Shown: piece after piece, positions 36,742 through 45,723 of the stretch
How the letters are laid out: the number at the start of each line of letters is the position of its first letter
Numbering within the stretch: the first letter of the stretch is position 1
Assembly: GCA_030681895.1 (NCBI GenBank)
Contig: JAUXRI010000281.1
Location: forward strand, 1-62,902
Source of the DNA: Myxococcales bacterium
Lineage (GTDB): Bacteria; Myxococcota; Myxococcia; Myxococcales; Myxococcaceae
DNA length: 62,902 nt
Direction: 5' to 3'
Made by a program: the position numbers and the translations under genes
The notes under the pieces: model-generated
The model's database searches: none
Told to the model about the DNA's origin: nothing
Seen by the model: only the letters and a program-made list of their open reading frames with translations

Positions 36742-37281
36742 ATGCAGAACGTCTCCGTCGCCCGCCGCTACTCCCGTGCGCTCCTCGACGCCTCGGGTCC
36801 CCAGGCTGATCAGGTGCTGACCCAGCTCGAGGAGCTGGTGCGCTTCCTCGACGTGAGCCCCGCGGTGCTCGAGGCGCTGTCGAACCCGTCGCTGACCTTC
36901 GCGCAGCGCACGGCGGTCACCGAGGGCCTCATCAAGGCCGCCGAAGGCATGCAGCCGATGCTCGCCAACCTGTTGCGGCTGCTCACCGACCGCAACCGCT
37001 TCTCCATCATCCCCGCGCTGGCGCTGCAGTTCCGCGAGATGGTCGACGCCCGCATGGGTCGCGTTCGCGGCACCGTCACCTCGGCCGTGCTGCTCGGTGA
37101 CGCCCAGCTCATCGCGCTCAAGGCGCAGCTCGAGACGCTCACCCAGCGCAAGGTGGTGCTCGAGGCGAAGGTCGACAAGAGCCTCATCGGCGGCGCCGTG
37201 GCCACCGTCGGCAACCGCACCTACGACGGCTCGATTCAGAGCCAGCTGCGCGAGATGGGCCGTCAGCTGACCGCGAAGTAG
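36742..37281 (+). CDS. atpH: ATP synthase F1 subunit delta
   Basis: A 179-residue delta (OSCP-like) subunit that joins F1 to the peripheral stalk. The family's features are visible: N-terminal VARRYSRALLDAS, LSNPSLTFAQR, LLRLLTDRNRFSIIPALALQ, and the conserved C-terminal VVLEAKVDKSLIGGAVATVG followed by DGSIQSQLREM. ATG 36742 is favoured over 36694 because upstream codons give non-homologous Cys/Arg-rich sequence. Unusually no other ATP synthase gene follows: the next gene is a convergent YebC homologue 10 bases away, so atpH stands alone. Confidence 0.9.
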   Translation: MQNVSVARRYSRALLDASGPQADQVLTQLEELVRFLDVSPAVLEALSNPSLTFAQRTAVTEGLIKAAEGMQPMLANLLRLLTDRNRFSIIPALALQFREMVDARMGRVRGTVTSAVLLGDAQLIALKAQLETLTQRKVVLEAKVDKSLIGGAVATVGNRTYDGSIQSQLREMGRQLTAK

Positions 37282-37291
37282 CCCCGGTTCG

Positions 37292-38017
37292 TCAGACGAG
37301 GTTGTGGAACACCCGCTGAACGTCGTCGTCCTGGTCGAGCCTGTCGACCAGCTCGAGCACGTCTTTGGCCTTCTCTTCGTCGAGCGTCACCGTCGTGGTG
37401 GGGATGTATTCGGACTCGGCCAGGAGCGGGTGAATGCCCTTCGCTTCCAGCGCCGACTGCAGGTGCCCGAAGTCAGAGAACGCGCAGCGCAGCACGATCT
37501 GCTTCTCGCCTTTCTCACCTGAGCCTTCGCCGAGCTCCTGCAGGCCGTGGTCGATGAGCTCGAGCTCCAGCTCGTCGAGCGGAGGCAGGCCTTCTGGCGC
37601 GAGCCGGAACACGCCCATGTGGCTGAACATGAAGCTGACCGAGCCGTTCGAGGCGAGGTTGCCGTGGAACTTGTTGAAGTACGCGCGCACGTTGCCGACG
37701 GTGCGCACGATGTTGTCGGTGGCCGTCTCGATGAGGAGCGGCACGCCGTGTGGCGCGTAGCCCTCGTACATCACGGTCTCGTAGGTGGTGGCGTCGACGC
37801 CAGCGGCCCGCTTGATGGCGGCCTCGACTTTGTCTTTCGGCATGTTGGCCGAGCGGGCGTTCTGAACGCAGCGCCGCAGCGCCGGGTTGGTGTCGGGGTT
37901 GGTGCCGCCCGACTTCACCGCCATGGTGATGTCTTTGCTGATGCGCGTGAACGCCTTCGCCATCTTGTTCCAACGGGCGAACATGCCCGCTTTGCGCGTC
38001 TCGAAGATCCGTCCCAT
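37292..38017 (-). CDS. YebC/PmpR family protein
   Basis: A 241-residue TACO1/YebC family protein, one of the group that regulates transcription or relieves ribosome stalling. Blocks seen: GRIFETRKAGMFARWNKMAK, GGTNPDTNPALRRCVQNARS, NMPKDKVEAAIKRAAG, VMYEGYAPHGVPLLIE, and the C-terminal EAKGIHPLLAESEYIP with VELVDRLDQDDDVQ-like end. The N-terminus is the MGRxFExRK type found in a separate branch rather than the MAGHSKWANI type. ATG 38017 is set by this. It is convergent with atpH and divergent from the lipoprotein gene. Confidence 0.9.
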   Translation of the reverse strand: MGRIFETRKAGMFARWNKMAKAFTRISKDITMAVKSGGTNPDTNPALRRCVQNARSANMPKDKVEAAIKRAAGVDATTYETVMYEGYAPHGVPLLIETATDNIVRTVGNVRAYFNKFHGNLASNGSVSFMFSHMGVFRLAPEGLPPLDELELELIDHGLQELGEGSGEKGEKQIVLRCAFSDFGHLQSALEAKGIHPLLAESEYIPTTTVTLDEEKAKDVLELVDRLDQDDDVQRVFHNLV

Positions 38018-38135
38018 GGAGGCGCGCCATAGCACGGGGCATTTCCTTTGCGCGTGAGCAGCGGCTGGGGGGTCCTTGTGTCTGGCGACCAGCCGCACGA
38101 TGAGGGCCGCTCGCACCACTTCGGGGAACCACTCC

Positions 38136-40760
38136 ATGATCCGCACTCACTTCTTCGCCCTCGCGTTCGCGCTGTCCTTTGCGTTCGGCTGTAGCCCCCC
38201 CGTGCAGCCCGTGGCGTGTGGACCCAGCAACTGTACGGGGTGCTGTGACTCGAAGGACCAGTGTCAGGCCGGCGTCGCGGACTCGGCGTGCGGACGGACC
38301 GGTGGCCTGTGCAGCACCTGCAACGGTGGAGCGGTGTGTGCGCTCGGCGCGTGCACCTTCGCCGCCACGGGTGGTGGGAGCGCCGTCGGCGGAGGCGCGG
38401 CTGGTGGGTCGACGGCCGGAGGCTCGGGTGGCGGTGACGCGGGCGGTTCGGCAGCAGGTGGCTCAGCGGCTGGTGGTGACGCTGGTGGCTCGGCGGCCGG
38501 TGGCTCAGCGGCTGGCGGTGACGCCGGTGGCGCTGCGGCTGGTGGCGCTGCGGCTGGTGGTTCTGCGGCTGGTGGCGCTGCGGCTGGTGGCTCGGCGGCC
38601 GGTGGCTCGGCGGCCGGTGGCTCCGCGGCAGGTGGCTCCGCGGCTGGTGGCTCCGCGGCCGGTGGCTCCGCGGCCGGTGGCTCCGCGGCCGGTGGCTCTG
38701 CGGCTGGTGGTTCTGCGGCCGGTGGTTCTGCAGCCGGTGGCTCTGCCGCTGGTGGTTCTGCGGCTGGCGGTTCTGCAGCCGGTGGCTCCGCAGCCGGTGG
38801 CTCCGCAGCCGGTGGCTCCGCAGCCGGTGGTTCTGCAGCCGGTGGCTCCGCAGCTGGTGGCTCTGCTGGTGGAGGCTCGGCCTCGATGGTGTGCCCCGGC
38901 ACGACGACCCCCTGCGCCGGGTGCTGCGTGGGCCCGCTCTGCGTCGCCGTAGCGAGCCAGAACAACAGCGCGTGTGGCTCTGGCGCGGCGGCCTGCGCAC
39001 CGTGCGCGAACGGCACCTGCAACGCGGGCCAGTGCTCGGTCGTCGCGACGTGCAACCCGACGAGCTGCCCCAACGGCTGCTGCCAGGGCACCCTCTGCGT
39101 CCCGTTCGGCGGCCAGAACGCCTCGCAGTGCGGCTCGAGCGGCCAGTCGTGCTCCGCCTGCCAGATGAACAACTCGTGCGTGATGGGCGCGTGCACGCCG
39201 ACCACTGCGTGTGACTTCTTCAGTTGCCCGGGCTGCTGCGCCAACGGCGTCTGTCAGCAGCCGAGCGCCCAGACCAACGCGTCTTGCGGCGTCAACGGCG
39301 CGACCTGCACCGGCTGCGTCAACGGTGCGACCTGCACCGCTGGGGTCTGCACCGGCGGCGCCGTCTGCAACGCGACCAACTGCGCTGGCTGCTGCAACGG
39401 CACGACGTGCGTCACGCCGACCAACACCTCGGCGACGGCGTGCGGTCACTCCGGCAACGTGTGCTCGGCGTGCGGCCCGGGCCAGGCGTGCTCCTCGGGC
39501 GTCTGCCTGCCTCAGCAGAACCCGGCCTGCATCGTCTTCACGCCGACCGACGTGGACTTCGGCACGGTGCAGACGGGCTGCCGCTCCGCGCAGACGTCGT
39601 TCACCATTCGCAACGTGTGCACCTTCCCCATCACGTTGTCCGCGCTCGGCGTCTCGGGAGCAGGCTTCACCAACACGTCGCCGACGCCGCTGCCTGCGAC
39701 GATGGGCGCCGGGGGCTCGCTCTCGTTCACTGTCACCTTCGCGCCGACGACCAACGGCCGCGTGAACGGCATTCTCGTCGCGGGCGCGAACTACTCGAGC
39801 GGCACCTTCGCGTACCAGACCAGCGTCACGGGCACCGGGGCCTCGGCGCCGCTCAACCAGGACCGCTTCACGATTCCCACGAAGACCGACGTCGTGCTCA
39901 TCATCGACAACTCGTGCTCGATGTACGACAAACAGATGGCGCTCGGCAGCAGCGCGAACGCGTTCCTGGCGTACGCCTTCAGCGCCAACGTCGACTTCAA
40001 CCTCGGCGTCACCACGACCGACATGACGAACATGAACGAGGCGGGTCGCTTCCAGGGCCTGCCGGCGGTGCGGGTGCTGCGGAGCACGACGCCGAACCTG
40101 CTCCAGACCTTCAACCAGCGGGTGAACGCGGGCACGAACGGCTCGGGCCTCGAAGAGATGTTCCGGCCTGCGGTCGCCGCGCTCTCACCGGCGCTGCTGA
40201 CGACGACCAACACCGGGTTCCTGCGCGCCGACGCGGCCTTGTCGGTGCTCGCGTTCACCGACGCCTCCGAGCAGTCCATGGGCGCGACGAGCGACTTCGT
40301 TCGCCAGTTGTACGCGGTGAAGGGGCTCGCGCGACGCAACGAGTTCTCGTTCAGCTTCGTCGGGCCCACGCTGGCGGTGGCGAACCGGCCGATGGGCTGC
40401 CAGTACGACGGCAATGCGCCCGACCCGCGGCAGATCGAGATGATCGCCAGCACTGGCGGCATCAGCTCCGAGATCTGCAACGTCGGCAACACGCTGGCGT
40501 GGCGCACCGAGGCGACGCGCGTGGGTCAGGCCATCTTCGGCGGTCGCGCGACGTGGTTCCTCACCAGCCGTCCGGCTCCTGCGGCGGCGAGCAGCCTGAC
40601 GGTGACGATCAATGGCGTCGCGATCCCCGAGCTCAACGCCGCCGGGCCGCGGAACTGGACCTACGATGCGGCCCGCAACGCGGTGGTCTTCGAGGCGCGC
40701 ACCTTGCCGTCGCCGGGCCAGACCGTCGGGGTCGACTACGCCGTCGCCTGCATGCCGTAA
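38136..40760 (+). CDS. Large lipoprotein paralogue: Cys modules, long stalk, ASH-like and vWA-like domains
   Basis: An 874-residue paralogue of the 30054 lipoprotein with the same order: lipobox AFGC (Cys19), one ten-Cys module (CTGCCDSKDQC), a long SAAGG stalk (residues about 78-250), four further ten-Cys modules, ASH-like domain (VDFGTVQTGCRSA) and vWA-like domain (IIDNSCSMYDKQM, TTTDMTNMNEAG). It ends after the vWA-like domain (VDYAVACMP) and lacks the extra C-terminal Cys module of the other copy. ATG 38136 follows GGGGA. It is likely exposed at the cell surface. Confidence 0.75.
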   Translation: MIRTHFFALAFALSFAFGCSPPVQPVACGPSNCTGCCDSKDQCQAGVADSACGRTGGLCSTCNGGAVCALGACTFAATGGGSAVGGGAAGGSTAGGSGGGDAGGSAAGGSAAGGDAGGSAAGGSAAGGDAGGAAAGGAAAGGSAAGGAAAGGSAAGGSAAGGSAAGGSAAGGSAAGGSAAGGSAAGGSAAGGSAAGGSAAGGSAAGGSAAGGSAAGGSAAGGSAAGGSAAGGSAAGGSAAGGSAGGGSASMVCPGTTTPCAGCCVGPLCVAVASQNNSACGSGAAACAPCANGTCNAGQCSVVATCNPTSCPNGCCQGTLCVPFGGQNASQCGSSGQSCSACQMNNSCVMGACTPTTACDFFSCPGCCANGVCQQPSAQTNASCGVNGATCTGCVNGATCTAGVCTGGAVCNATNCAGCCNGTTCVTPTNTSATACGHSGNVCSACGPGQACSSGVCLPQQNPACIVFTPTDVDFGTVQTGCRSAQTSFTIRNVCTFPITLSALGVSGAGFTNTSPTPLPATMGAGGSLSFTVTFAPTTNGRVNGILVAGANYSSGTFAYQTSVTGTGASAPLNQDRFTIPTKTDVVLIIDNSCSMYDKQMALGSSANAFLAYAFSANVDFNLGVTTTDMTNMNEAGRFQGLPAVRVLRSTTPNLLQTFNQRVNAGTNGSGLEEMFRPAVAALSPALLTTTNTGFLRADAALSVLAFTDASEQSMGATSDFVRQLYAVKGLARRNEFSFSFVGPTLAVANRPMGCQYDGNAPDPRQIEMIASTGGISSEICNVGNTLAWRTEATRVGQAIFGGRATWFLTSRPAPAAASSLTVTINGVAIPELNAAGPRNWTYDAARNAVVFEARTLPSPGQTVGVDYAVACMP
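38440..38870 (+). repeat. Long 15-bp tandem repeat encoding SAAGG stalk
   Basis: Around 28 imperfect copies of a 15-base unit (Ser-Ala-Ala-Gly-Gly and GDAGG variants). The stalk is longer than in the 30054 copy and made of one unit type through most of its length, so the two paralogues have expanded independently. Confidence 0.8.
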
Positions 40761-40814
40761 GGGGACTGAGCGTCGGGAACGTCGAGGTCAGCACCACCGG
40801 CGGGCTTCGGCGCC

Positions 40815-41981
40815 TCAGTCGCAACACGCCAGGGGGCGGGTCGTCTGGCAGCCGGTGTTGGCGGCGCTCACGAAGCTGTCGGTGAAGGACCCCGAGGCGT
40901 TGACGTAGAACCCGCCATTGCCTGTGTTCGGCAGCGCGTTGGTCCAGGCGGTGCACGTGCTGATGAAGCTGCGCTGGCCCGCCTGATTCGATTGCCAGTT
41001 GTCCACCCACGCGCCCCCCGAGGGCACCGGCGTCGGGCTCGCAGCCGACATGTATTCGTTCTTGTCGCAAAAGTGCGAGCCGGCGAAGGCGCCTGCGCAG
41101 AGGCCGTGCGCGCCGAAGCGCCCGCCGAGATTGCCGGTGTGCCTGGTGGCCGTGAAGCCGCGAAATCTGCGAGGCCGCGCCGTGAAGCAGCAACTGACCG
41201 ACCGCGCGATGTCACATTGGTTGGAGGTGAGAGAGGTGTACCCGGAGGTGTTGAGGAAGAGCGCCGTATCGTTCGAGTTGGGCACTGCGTTGGTCCACCC
41301 TGAACACGTGCTGGTGTTGATGCGCTCGCCCGGCTGGTTCACCCCGCCCCAATCGTCGAGCCACGCGCCAGTTGCCGGCACCGGAATGGCCGAGGTGGCC
41401 TGCACGTACTCTTGCTCGTCGCACATGACGGAGTTGGGGAAGGCGGCCGCGCAGATGGCATGTGCGCCGACTCGCCCGCCAAGGTTGCCGGTGTAGGTCG
41501 CCGGCGTGAACCCGGCGAACCGCGCACGAGGCTGGGTGAGCATGCCCGCAGGCCCCGCTGGGCCGACAGGGCCGACCGCACCTGCAACGCCGACGGGCCC
41601 AGCGACGCCTTGAGGCCCCGTCGCGCCGGCCGGGCCCTGCACGCCGGGGACGCCAGTGCAGACGACCGCGCGACCGCCACCATCGACCGAGACGAGCGCA
41701 CCACCGAAGGGGCAGGCCGGGTCGCCCACCGGGAGCGCAGTCACGACGGCTGGAGCGCCGGGCGCGCCCTGCGGGCCGACCAGCACACCGCCATCGACCA
41801 TCAACACGGCGCCGGGCTCTCCTGGGTCGCCCTTGTCTCCCTTTTCACCGCGAGGCCCCTGTGGGCCGGCAGGGCCGAGGGCGCCCTCGGCGCCAGGGGC
41901 GCCCGGCTCGCCGTTTCGTCCAGCCGTGGTGCAGCCAAGGGCGAACAGCGCCAGGAGCGAGACGGTGCGCGAGAAGTTCAT
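40815..41981 (-). CDS. Collagen-like lipoprotein with duplicated DUF1554-like domain
   Basis: A 388-residue lipoprotein (lipobox FALGC, Cys17). Two collagen-like Gly-x-y segments are visible (residues about 21-59, 13 triplets including GEKGDKGDP; and about 110-147, 12 triplets) separated by a globular piece with two Cys. The C-terminal half is a tandem duplication of one domain of about 110 residues (155-266 and 273-388), each with TGNLGGR-x-GAH, a C-x-x-x-EY segment, STC-x-x-WTNA-x-PN, NxSG and a final CC. The pattern resembles DUF1554-type domains seen in spirochaete and myxobacterial surface proteins. It is convergent with the vWA lipoprotein gene. Confidence 0.8.
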   Translation of the reverse strand: MNFSRTVSLLALFALGCTTAGRNGEPGAPGAEGALGPAGPQGPRGEKGDKGDPGEPGAVLMVDGGVLVGPQGAPGAPAVVTALPVGDPACPFGGALVSVDGGGRAVVCTGVPGVQGPAGATGPQGVAGPVGVAGAVGPVGPAGPAGMLTQPRARFAGFTPATYTGNLGGRVGAHAICAAAFPNSVMCDEQEYVQATSAIPVPATGAWLDDWGGVNQPGERINTSTCSGWTNAVPNSNDTALFLNTSGYTSLTSNQCDIARSVSCCFTARPRRFRGFTATRHTGNLGGRFGAHGLCAGAFAGSHFCDKNEYMSAASPTPVPSGGAWVDNWQSNQAGQRSFISTCTAWTNALPNTGNGGFYVNASGSFTDSFVSAANTGCQTTRPLACCD

Positions 41982-42042
41982 GACGTGACGTCACTCGACG
42001 ACGAGGCCTGGTGCAACCGCTCCGAAGCCTGAGCTTTCGAAG

Positions 42043-43824
42043 CTACGGCGCGCAGTACGCGGGGCACGCGCCGGCCGCGGTGATGAGCCGCCCGCCGTTG
42101 CAGCTCATCAGCGTCTGCGGCACCCAGACTCCAGCAGCGCTACACACCCAGCTGCCCAGCGGCGCGGGCATTCCCGAAGGGCCGGTACACGCACAGCGCC
42201 CTGAGGGAGGCGCGCCGCACGTCAACGCGCCCTCGGTGGGCACGCAGCCGAAGAAGTTGAGGAAGCCTCCGCAGTCGATGCCGCAGCCGCCGCAGTGCTG
42301 GGGCGTGCTGGTGATGTCGGTGGCCTGCAGCACGCCGACCATGAAGGAGCTCGGACAGCACCGCATCTCAGGGCTCGGACCAACCTGCGTCATCACCGGC
42401 AGGTTGGTGCCCTGACACACACCGGACGCGCAGGTGTCGTTGATGGTGCACGCGTTGGCGTCGTCGCAGAGCCCGGCGACCGGCGTGCCTCCGCCACAGG
42501 CGCCATTCGTGCAGACCTCGTTCACGGTGCACGGGCTGCTGTCGTTGCAGGCGCCGGTGCGGTTGGTGCCGACGCAGCTCCCCGTCGCGCAGGTGTCGTT
42601 CGCCGTGCACTGGTTTCCGTCGTCACACGCGCCGGTCGTCGTCGTCCCCGTGCAGGTGCCGCTCCCCGAGCAGGTGTCGTTCGCGGTGCAGGCGTTGAAG
42701 TCGTTGCACGCGATGGGCGGCGAGGTGCCCGTGCAGGTGCCGTTCTGGCACGTACCGGTCACCGGGCAGCCGAAGCCGGCGAAGCCAAGGTACGTACACG
42801 CGGTGCCGTTGGCGACGTTGGTGCCGGTGCCGCACACGCCAGTCGTCGGGTTGCACACGCCCGTCAGGCACGGGTTGTCGACGAAGGAACACCGCGGGAA
42901 GCCCAGGCACACGCCCGCGTCGACGCAGCGGTCGCCCTGGGTGCAGAGGTTGTTGTCGTTGCAGAGCGTGCCGGCGTCAGCGCCCGCGTAGGTGCACTGC
43001 CCTGTGGAGGGGTTGCAGGTGCCAGGGCCCGCGAAGCAGCTGGGAGGTGAGGAGCAGCCGACCGCGGTACCTCGACAGGCGCCAGCGGTGCAGCGGTCAT
43101 TCGTCGTGCACGCGTCGGCGTCGTCGCAGCCCGCGTCGTCGCGAAAGGTGTAGCCGCACCCGCCGTCCGCCAGGCAGCTCCCCGGGCCGTAGCAGGTGGC
43201 GGGCGCGGGCGGCGTCGTGCAGGTGCCGGTGCCGACGCACGTCGTACCGATGCAGCGGTCCGCGACGGTGCACGAGCTGCCGTCGGAGCACGTGCGCGTG
43301 TCGCAGTCGGAGTCAGCGCAATCGCGCTGGCCATCACAGTCGTCGTCGAGCCCGTTGGCGCACGACGACTCCGAAGGAGCACAGCCCGCGTCGACCGCGC
43401 TGCCACCAGCGGCACCACCGGCCATCGAGCCTCCACCAGCCGCACCGCCCGCGAAGGCGCCGCCACCAGCAACACTCCCGCCAGCGTCACCACCAGCACT
43501 CCCTCCAGCGTCACCACCCGCAGCGCTCCCTCCAGCGTCACCACCAGCGCTCGAAGTCCCTCCACCCGCGCCGCCGCTCTGACCGCCTGCCGACGACCCG
43601 CCGGCGAATCCACCACCGGTCGCGAGACCTCCACCGCGGCCACCCCCGCTTCCTCCGTCAGGCACCGGGCACAGGCCTCGGCACGTTCCATCGCGGCAGC
43701 AGACGAGGCCGCCGGAACAGACGCCGCCGTCCCTGCACGGAGAGAACACCGGAGCAGGCGGGGTGCATCGAGCCATCGCGCCGAGCACGAGCGTCACAGC
43801 GAAAGTGCGGAGCAGCGCGCGCAT
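42043..43824 (-). CDS. Cys-rich repeat protein with MopE-like motif
   Basis: A 593-residue exported protein. The N-terminus is a signal peptide; the Cys20 in AMARC is not a clean lipobox because of the Arg before it. A Gly/Ser/Ala stalk follows, then a CANGLDDDCDGQ motif like the putative metal-binding repeats of MopE-type proteins, then about ten Cys-rich repeats of the CNDxNxCTxNDxCxxGxC type, related to dickkopf/EGF-like spacers. The C-terminus holds a separate Cys-rich part (CGGCGIDCGG). Probably on the cell surface; function unknown. Confidence 0.72.
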   Translation of the reverse strand: MRALLRTFAVTLVLGAMARCTPPAPVFSPCRDGGVCSGGLVCCRDGTCRGLCPVPDGGSGGGRGGGLATGGGFAGGSSAGGQSGGAGGGTSSAGGDAGGSAAGGDAGGSAGGDAGGSVAGGGAFAGGAAGGGSMAGGAAGGSAVDAGCAPSESSCANGLDDDCDGQRDCADSDCDTRTCSDGSSCTVADRCIGTTCVGTGTCTTPPAPATCYGPGSCLADGGCGYTFRDDAGCDDADACTTNDRCTAGACRGTAVGCSSPPSCFAGPGTCNPSTGQCTYAGADAGTLCNDNNLCTQGDRCVDAGVCLGFPRCSFVDNPCLTGVCNPTTGVCGTGTNVANGTACTYLGFAGFGCPVTGTCQNGTCTGTSPPIACNDFNACTANDTCSGSGTCTGTTTTGACDDGNQCTANDTCATGSCVGTNRTGACNDSSPCTVNEVCTNGACGGGTPVAGLCDDANACTINDTCASGVCQGTNLPVMTQVGPSPEMRCCPSSFMVGVLQATDITSTPQHCGGCGIDCGGFLNFFGCVPTEGALTCGAPPSGRCACTGPSGMPAPLGSWVCSAAGVWVPQTLMSCNGGRLITAAGACPAYCAP

Positions 43825-43853
43825 CAGGGCGCACGGTCATAGCAGACGTGCGC

Positions 43854-44639
43854 TCAGCGAATGTTGAAGGCGGGAAATCGGTAGCCGACGTGAAGGGCAA
43901 TCGTCTGCGACGTCAGCGGGCCTTGCGGAACACCTCTGACGGGCTCGAGCGTCACCGCGTCGAACTGCAGCGACGCGCCAAAGACGACGGGGCCGATGCC
44001 GAGCTCGAAGCCCAGCTTGTGACGGGTCAACGTCTGGTCGATGCCCTGGGTGGGAATCGCGAGGTACGAGGCGAGGCCAGCGACGGGCCCGAACACGAAC
44101 CCCAGCTGCGCGCCGGCGGTGAAGGCCGGGCTGAACACGAACGATCGGCTCCCGTTCGCTTCGAGGAGCGCGCCGCCCACGACGCCCAGCCGAAACGCCG
44201 AGCTTCTGCCCAGCTGAAGAATGGGCAACGACAACGACACGCGCAGGCCGAGCCGTGACGTCATCCACACCAACGTGCGCGCGCGTTCTTCGGCGGTGCC
44301 ACCTTCTTTGCGTTGGTCTCGCACGGTGCCGTCCGAGGACTTCTCGCTGTTCGTGCCTCCGATGGCGAAGTCGGCTTCGGCCCCGAGAATTCCGCCGAAC
44401 GACGTCTGGAAGAAGTGCAGCCCGCCCTGCAGCACGACCTCTCCGCCCGCCTGGGAGTACGCCACGTCGCGACGCGTGCCCGACACGATGAGGCCTCGCG
44501 CGGTGACGTCACCGGGCGACGAGCCGACGCGTCCCGAGATGAACTTGCGCTCGTCGGTCAACGGAGAGCCAACGGTGAAGTCCGCCGCGAGGGCGCTCGC
44601 AGCAGGGAACAGCACCAGCACCAACAGCCGCGCGCTCAC
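43854..44639 (-). CDS. Putative outer-membrane protein, second of a coupled pair
   Basis: A 261-residue protein with a signal peptide (LLVLVLFPAASALA) and repeated beta-strand-like stretches ending in Phe or Tyr (HFFQTSFGGILGAEADFAIG, AFTAGAQLGFVFGP, SLQFDAVTL, IALHVGYRFPAFNIR). The last strand ends in aromatic/basic residues as in barrels. The start overlaps the upstream stop by 4 bases (ATGA), so it is translated together with the gene at 44636-45685. Function unknown. Confidence 0.68.
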   Translation of the reverse strand: MSARLLVLVLFPAASALAADFTVGSPLTDERKFISGRVGSSPGDVTARGLIVSGTRRDVAYSQAGGEVVLQGGLHFFQTSFGGILGAEADFAIGGTNSEKSSDGTVRDQRKEGGTAEERARTLVWMTSRLGLRVSLSLPILQLGRSSAFRLGVVGGALLEANGSRSFVFSPAFTAGAQLGFVFGPVAGLASYLAIPTQGIDQTLTRHKLGFELGIGPVVFGASLQFDAVTLEPVRGVPQGPLTSQTIALHVGYRFPAFNIR

Positions 44640-45685
44640 AGCCGCACCCCCGCCGTCACCGACAGGCCAAGCCGGCCGTCACTCACGCCCAGCGCGCCGA
44701 ACGTCGCTTCGCCTCGCAGAAAGACGTGGTCGGTCGCGAAGACGTCGAGGGTGAAGCGCAGCGGGCTGAGCGGCCGACTGCCGGTTGCCAGCGTGTCTTC
44801 GGGGTCGATGAGGTAGCCAATCGAGATGAAGTTGAGCACCCACTCGACCGAGATGGCGGCGAAGCGCGTGAGCGGCACGTGCAGGCGCGAGAGGATGCCG
44901 CCAGCCGAGTGATAGAGGAACGGCCCGCCGAGGCCGGGCGACACGGGCGTCTTCACGCGCACGTTCGCGAGGTGAACGCCGACGTCGAGCACCACGGGCA
45001 GCTTCATCAACTGAAACAGCTCGCCGTGGCCGCCGAAGGTGAACTCGTAGCCGGCACCCGCAGGCCGGCCCCCCGAGAGCGCGGGGATGTCGGCGTAGAT
45101 GGCGAGCTCTCCAAACGTGTGGCCGACGAAGCCACCCGAGATGGACTTGTTCGAGGCCTCGGTCTCTCGATCGACCTGCTCCTGCGACTTGAGCACCTTC
45201 ACATCGGCCGTCGTCGTCGTGGTGGTGATGGCGTCGCGAGTCCCATCGGCGTTGTAGCGAATGTTGGTGGAGCTGGACGACTGCACGTTCGAGACCTGCA
45301 CCGCCGAGGCCGCGATGGCCCACGAGCTCAACGCCTGGCCAGCCAACACCGTCAGCAGGTACGAGAGAATGCCGTTTCGCTCTCGCAGCACCACGCCATT
45401 GAGGGGAATCGGCGCCACGCCATCGGCGAAGAGCAGCCCACCCTGCCCCAGCATGAAGGCGACCTCGTAGTGCGAGGTGCCGACCAGCACGCCGGTGCCG
45501 TGAAAGTTCTCTTCGACGAACGAGGGCGGTGGCGGCGGCGGCGGTCGTTGGGGCAGTGACGAAACGCCCGCGTCGACGACCGGAGCGCCCGCATCGACGA
45601 CGTCGAATCCAGCGTCCTGCGCGTGAACGGCGAAACCGACCGACAGCACCAGAAGGCAGCACCACTTCAAAACTCCACTCCGCAT
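44636..45685 (-). CDS. Putative outer-membrane protein, first of a coupled pair
   Basis: About 349 residues. A signal peptide (VLKWCCLLVLSVGFAVHA) is followed by Val/Asp/Ala-Gly and Pro-rich sequence, then beta-strand-rich regions (FGELAIYADIPALSG, GYEFTFGGHGELFQLM, VLDVGVHLANVRV, FTLDVFATDHVFLRGEATFG) with a C-terminal Leu. A Ser-rich/Thr-rich stretch (TRDAITTTTTTADV) is odd. ATG 45685 is chosen over the earlier one at 45727 because it avoids overlap with tex. It overlaps the next gene by ATGA. Function unknown. Confidence 0.66.
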   Translation of the reverse strand: MRSGVLKWCCLLVLSVGFAVHAQDAGFDVVDAGAPVVDAGVSSLPQRPPPPPPPSFVEENFHGTGVLVGTSHYEVAFMLGQGGLLFADGVAPIPLNGVVLRERNGILSYLLTVLAGQALSSWAIAASAVQVSNVQSSSSTNIRYNADGTRDAITTTTTTADVKVLKSQEQVDRETEASNKSISGGFVGHTFGELAIYADIPALSGGRPAGAGYEFTFGGHGELFQLMKLPVVLDVGVHLANVRVKTPVSPGLGGPFLYHSAGGILSRLHVPLTRFAAISVEWVLNFISIGYLIDPEDTLATGSRPLSPLRFTLDVFATDHVFLRGEATFGALGVSDGRLGLSVTAGVRL

Positions 45686-45723
45686 GGAACGAGACGAAAG
45701 AACGTTCCGGCGAGGGTGTCGAG

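Noticed and set aside
38264..39244. Pro/Ala/Glu repeat frame on the minus strand
   Set aside because: Mirror image of the 15-base SAAGG repeat array; no start, signal or family support.
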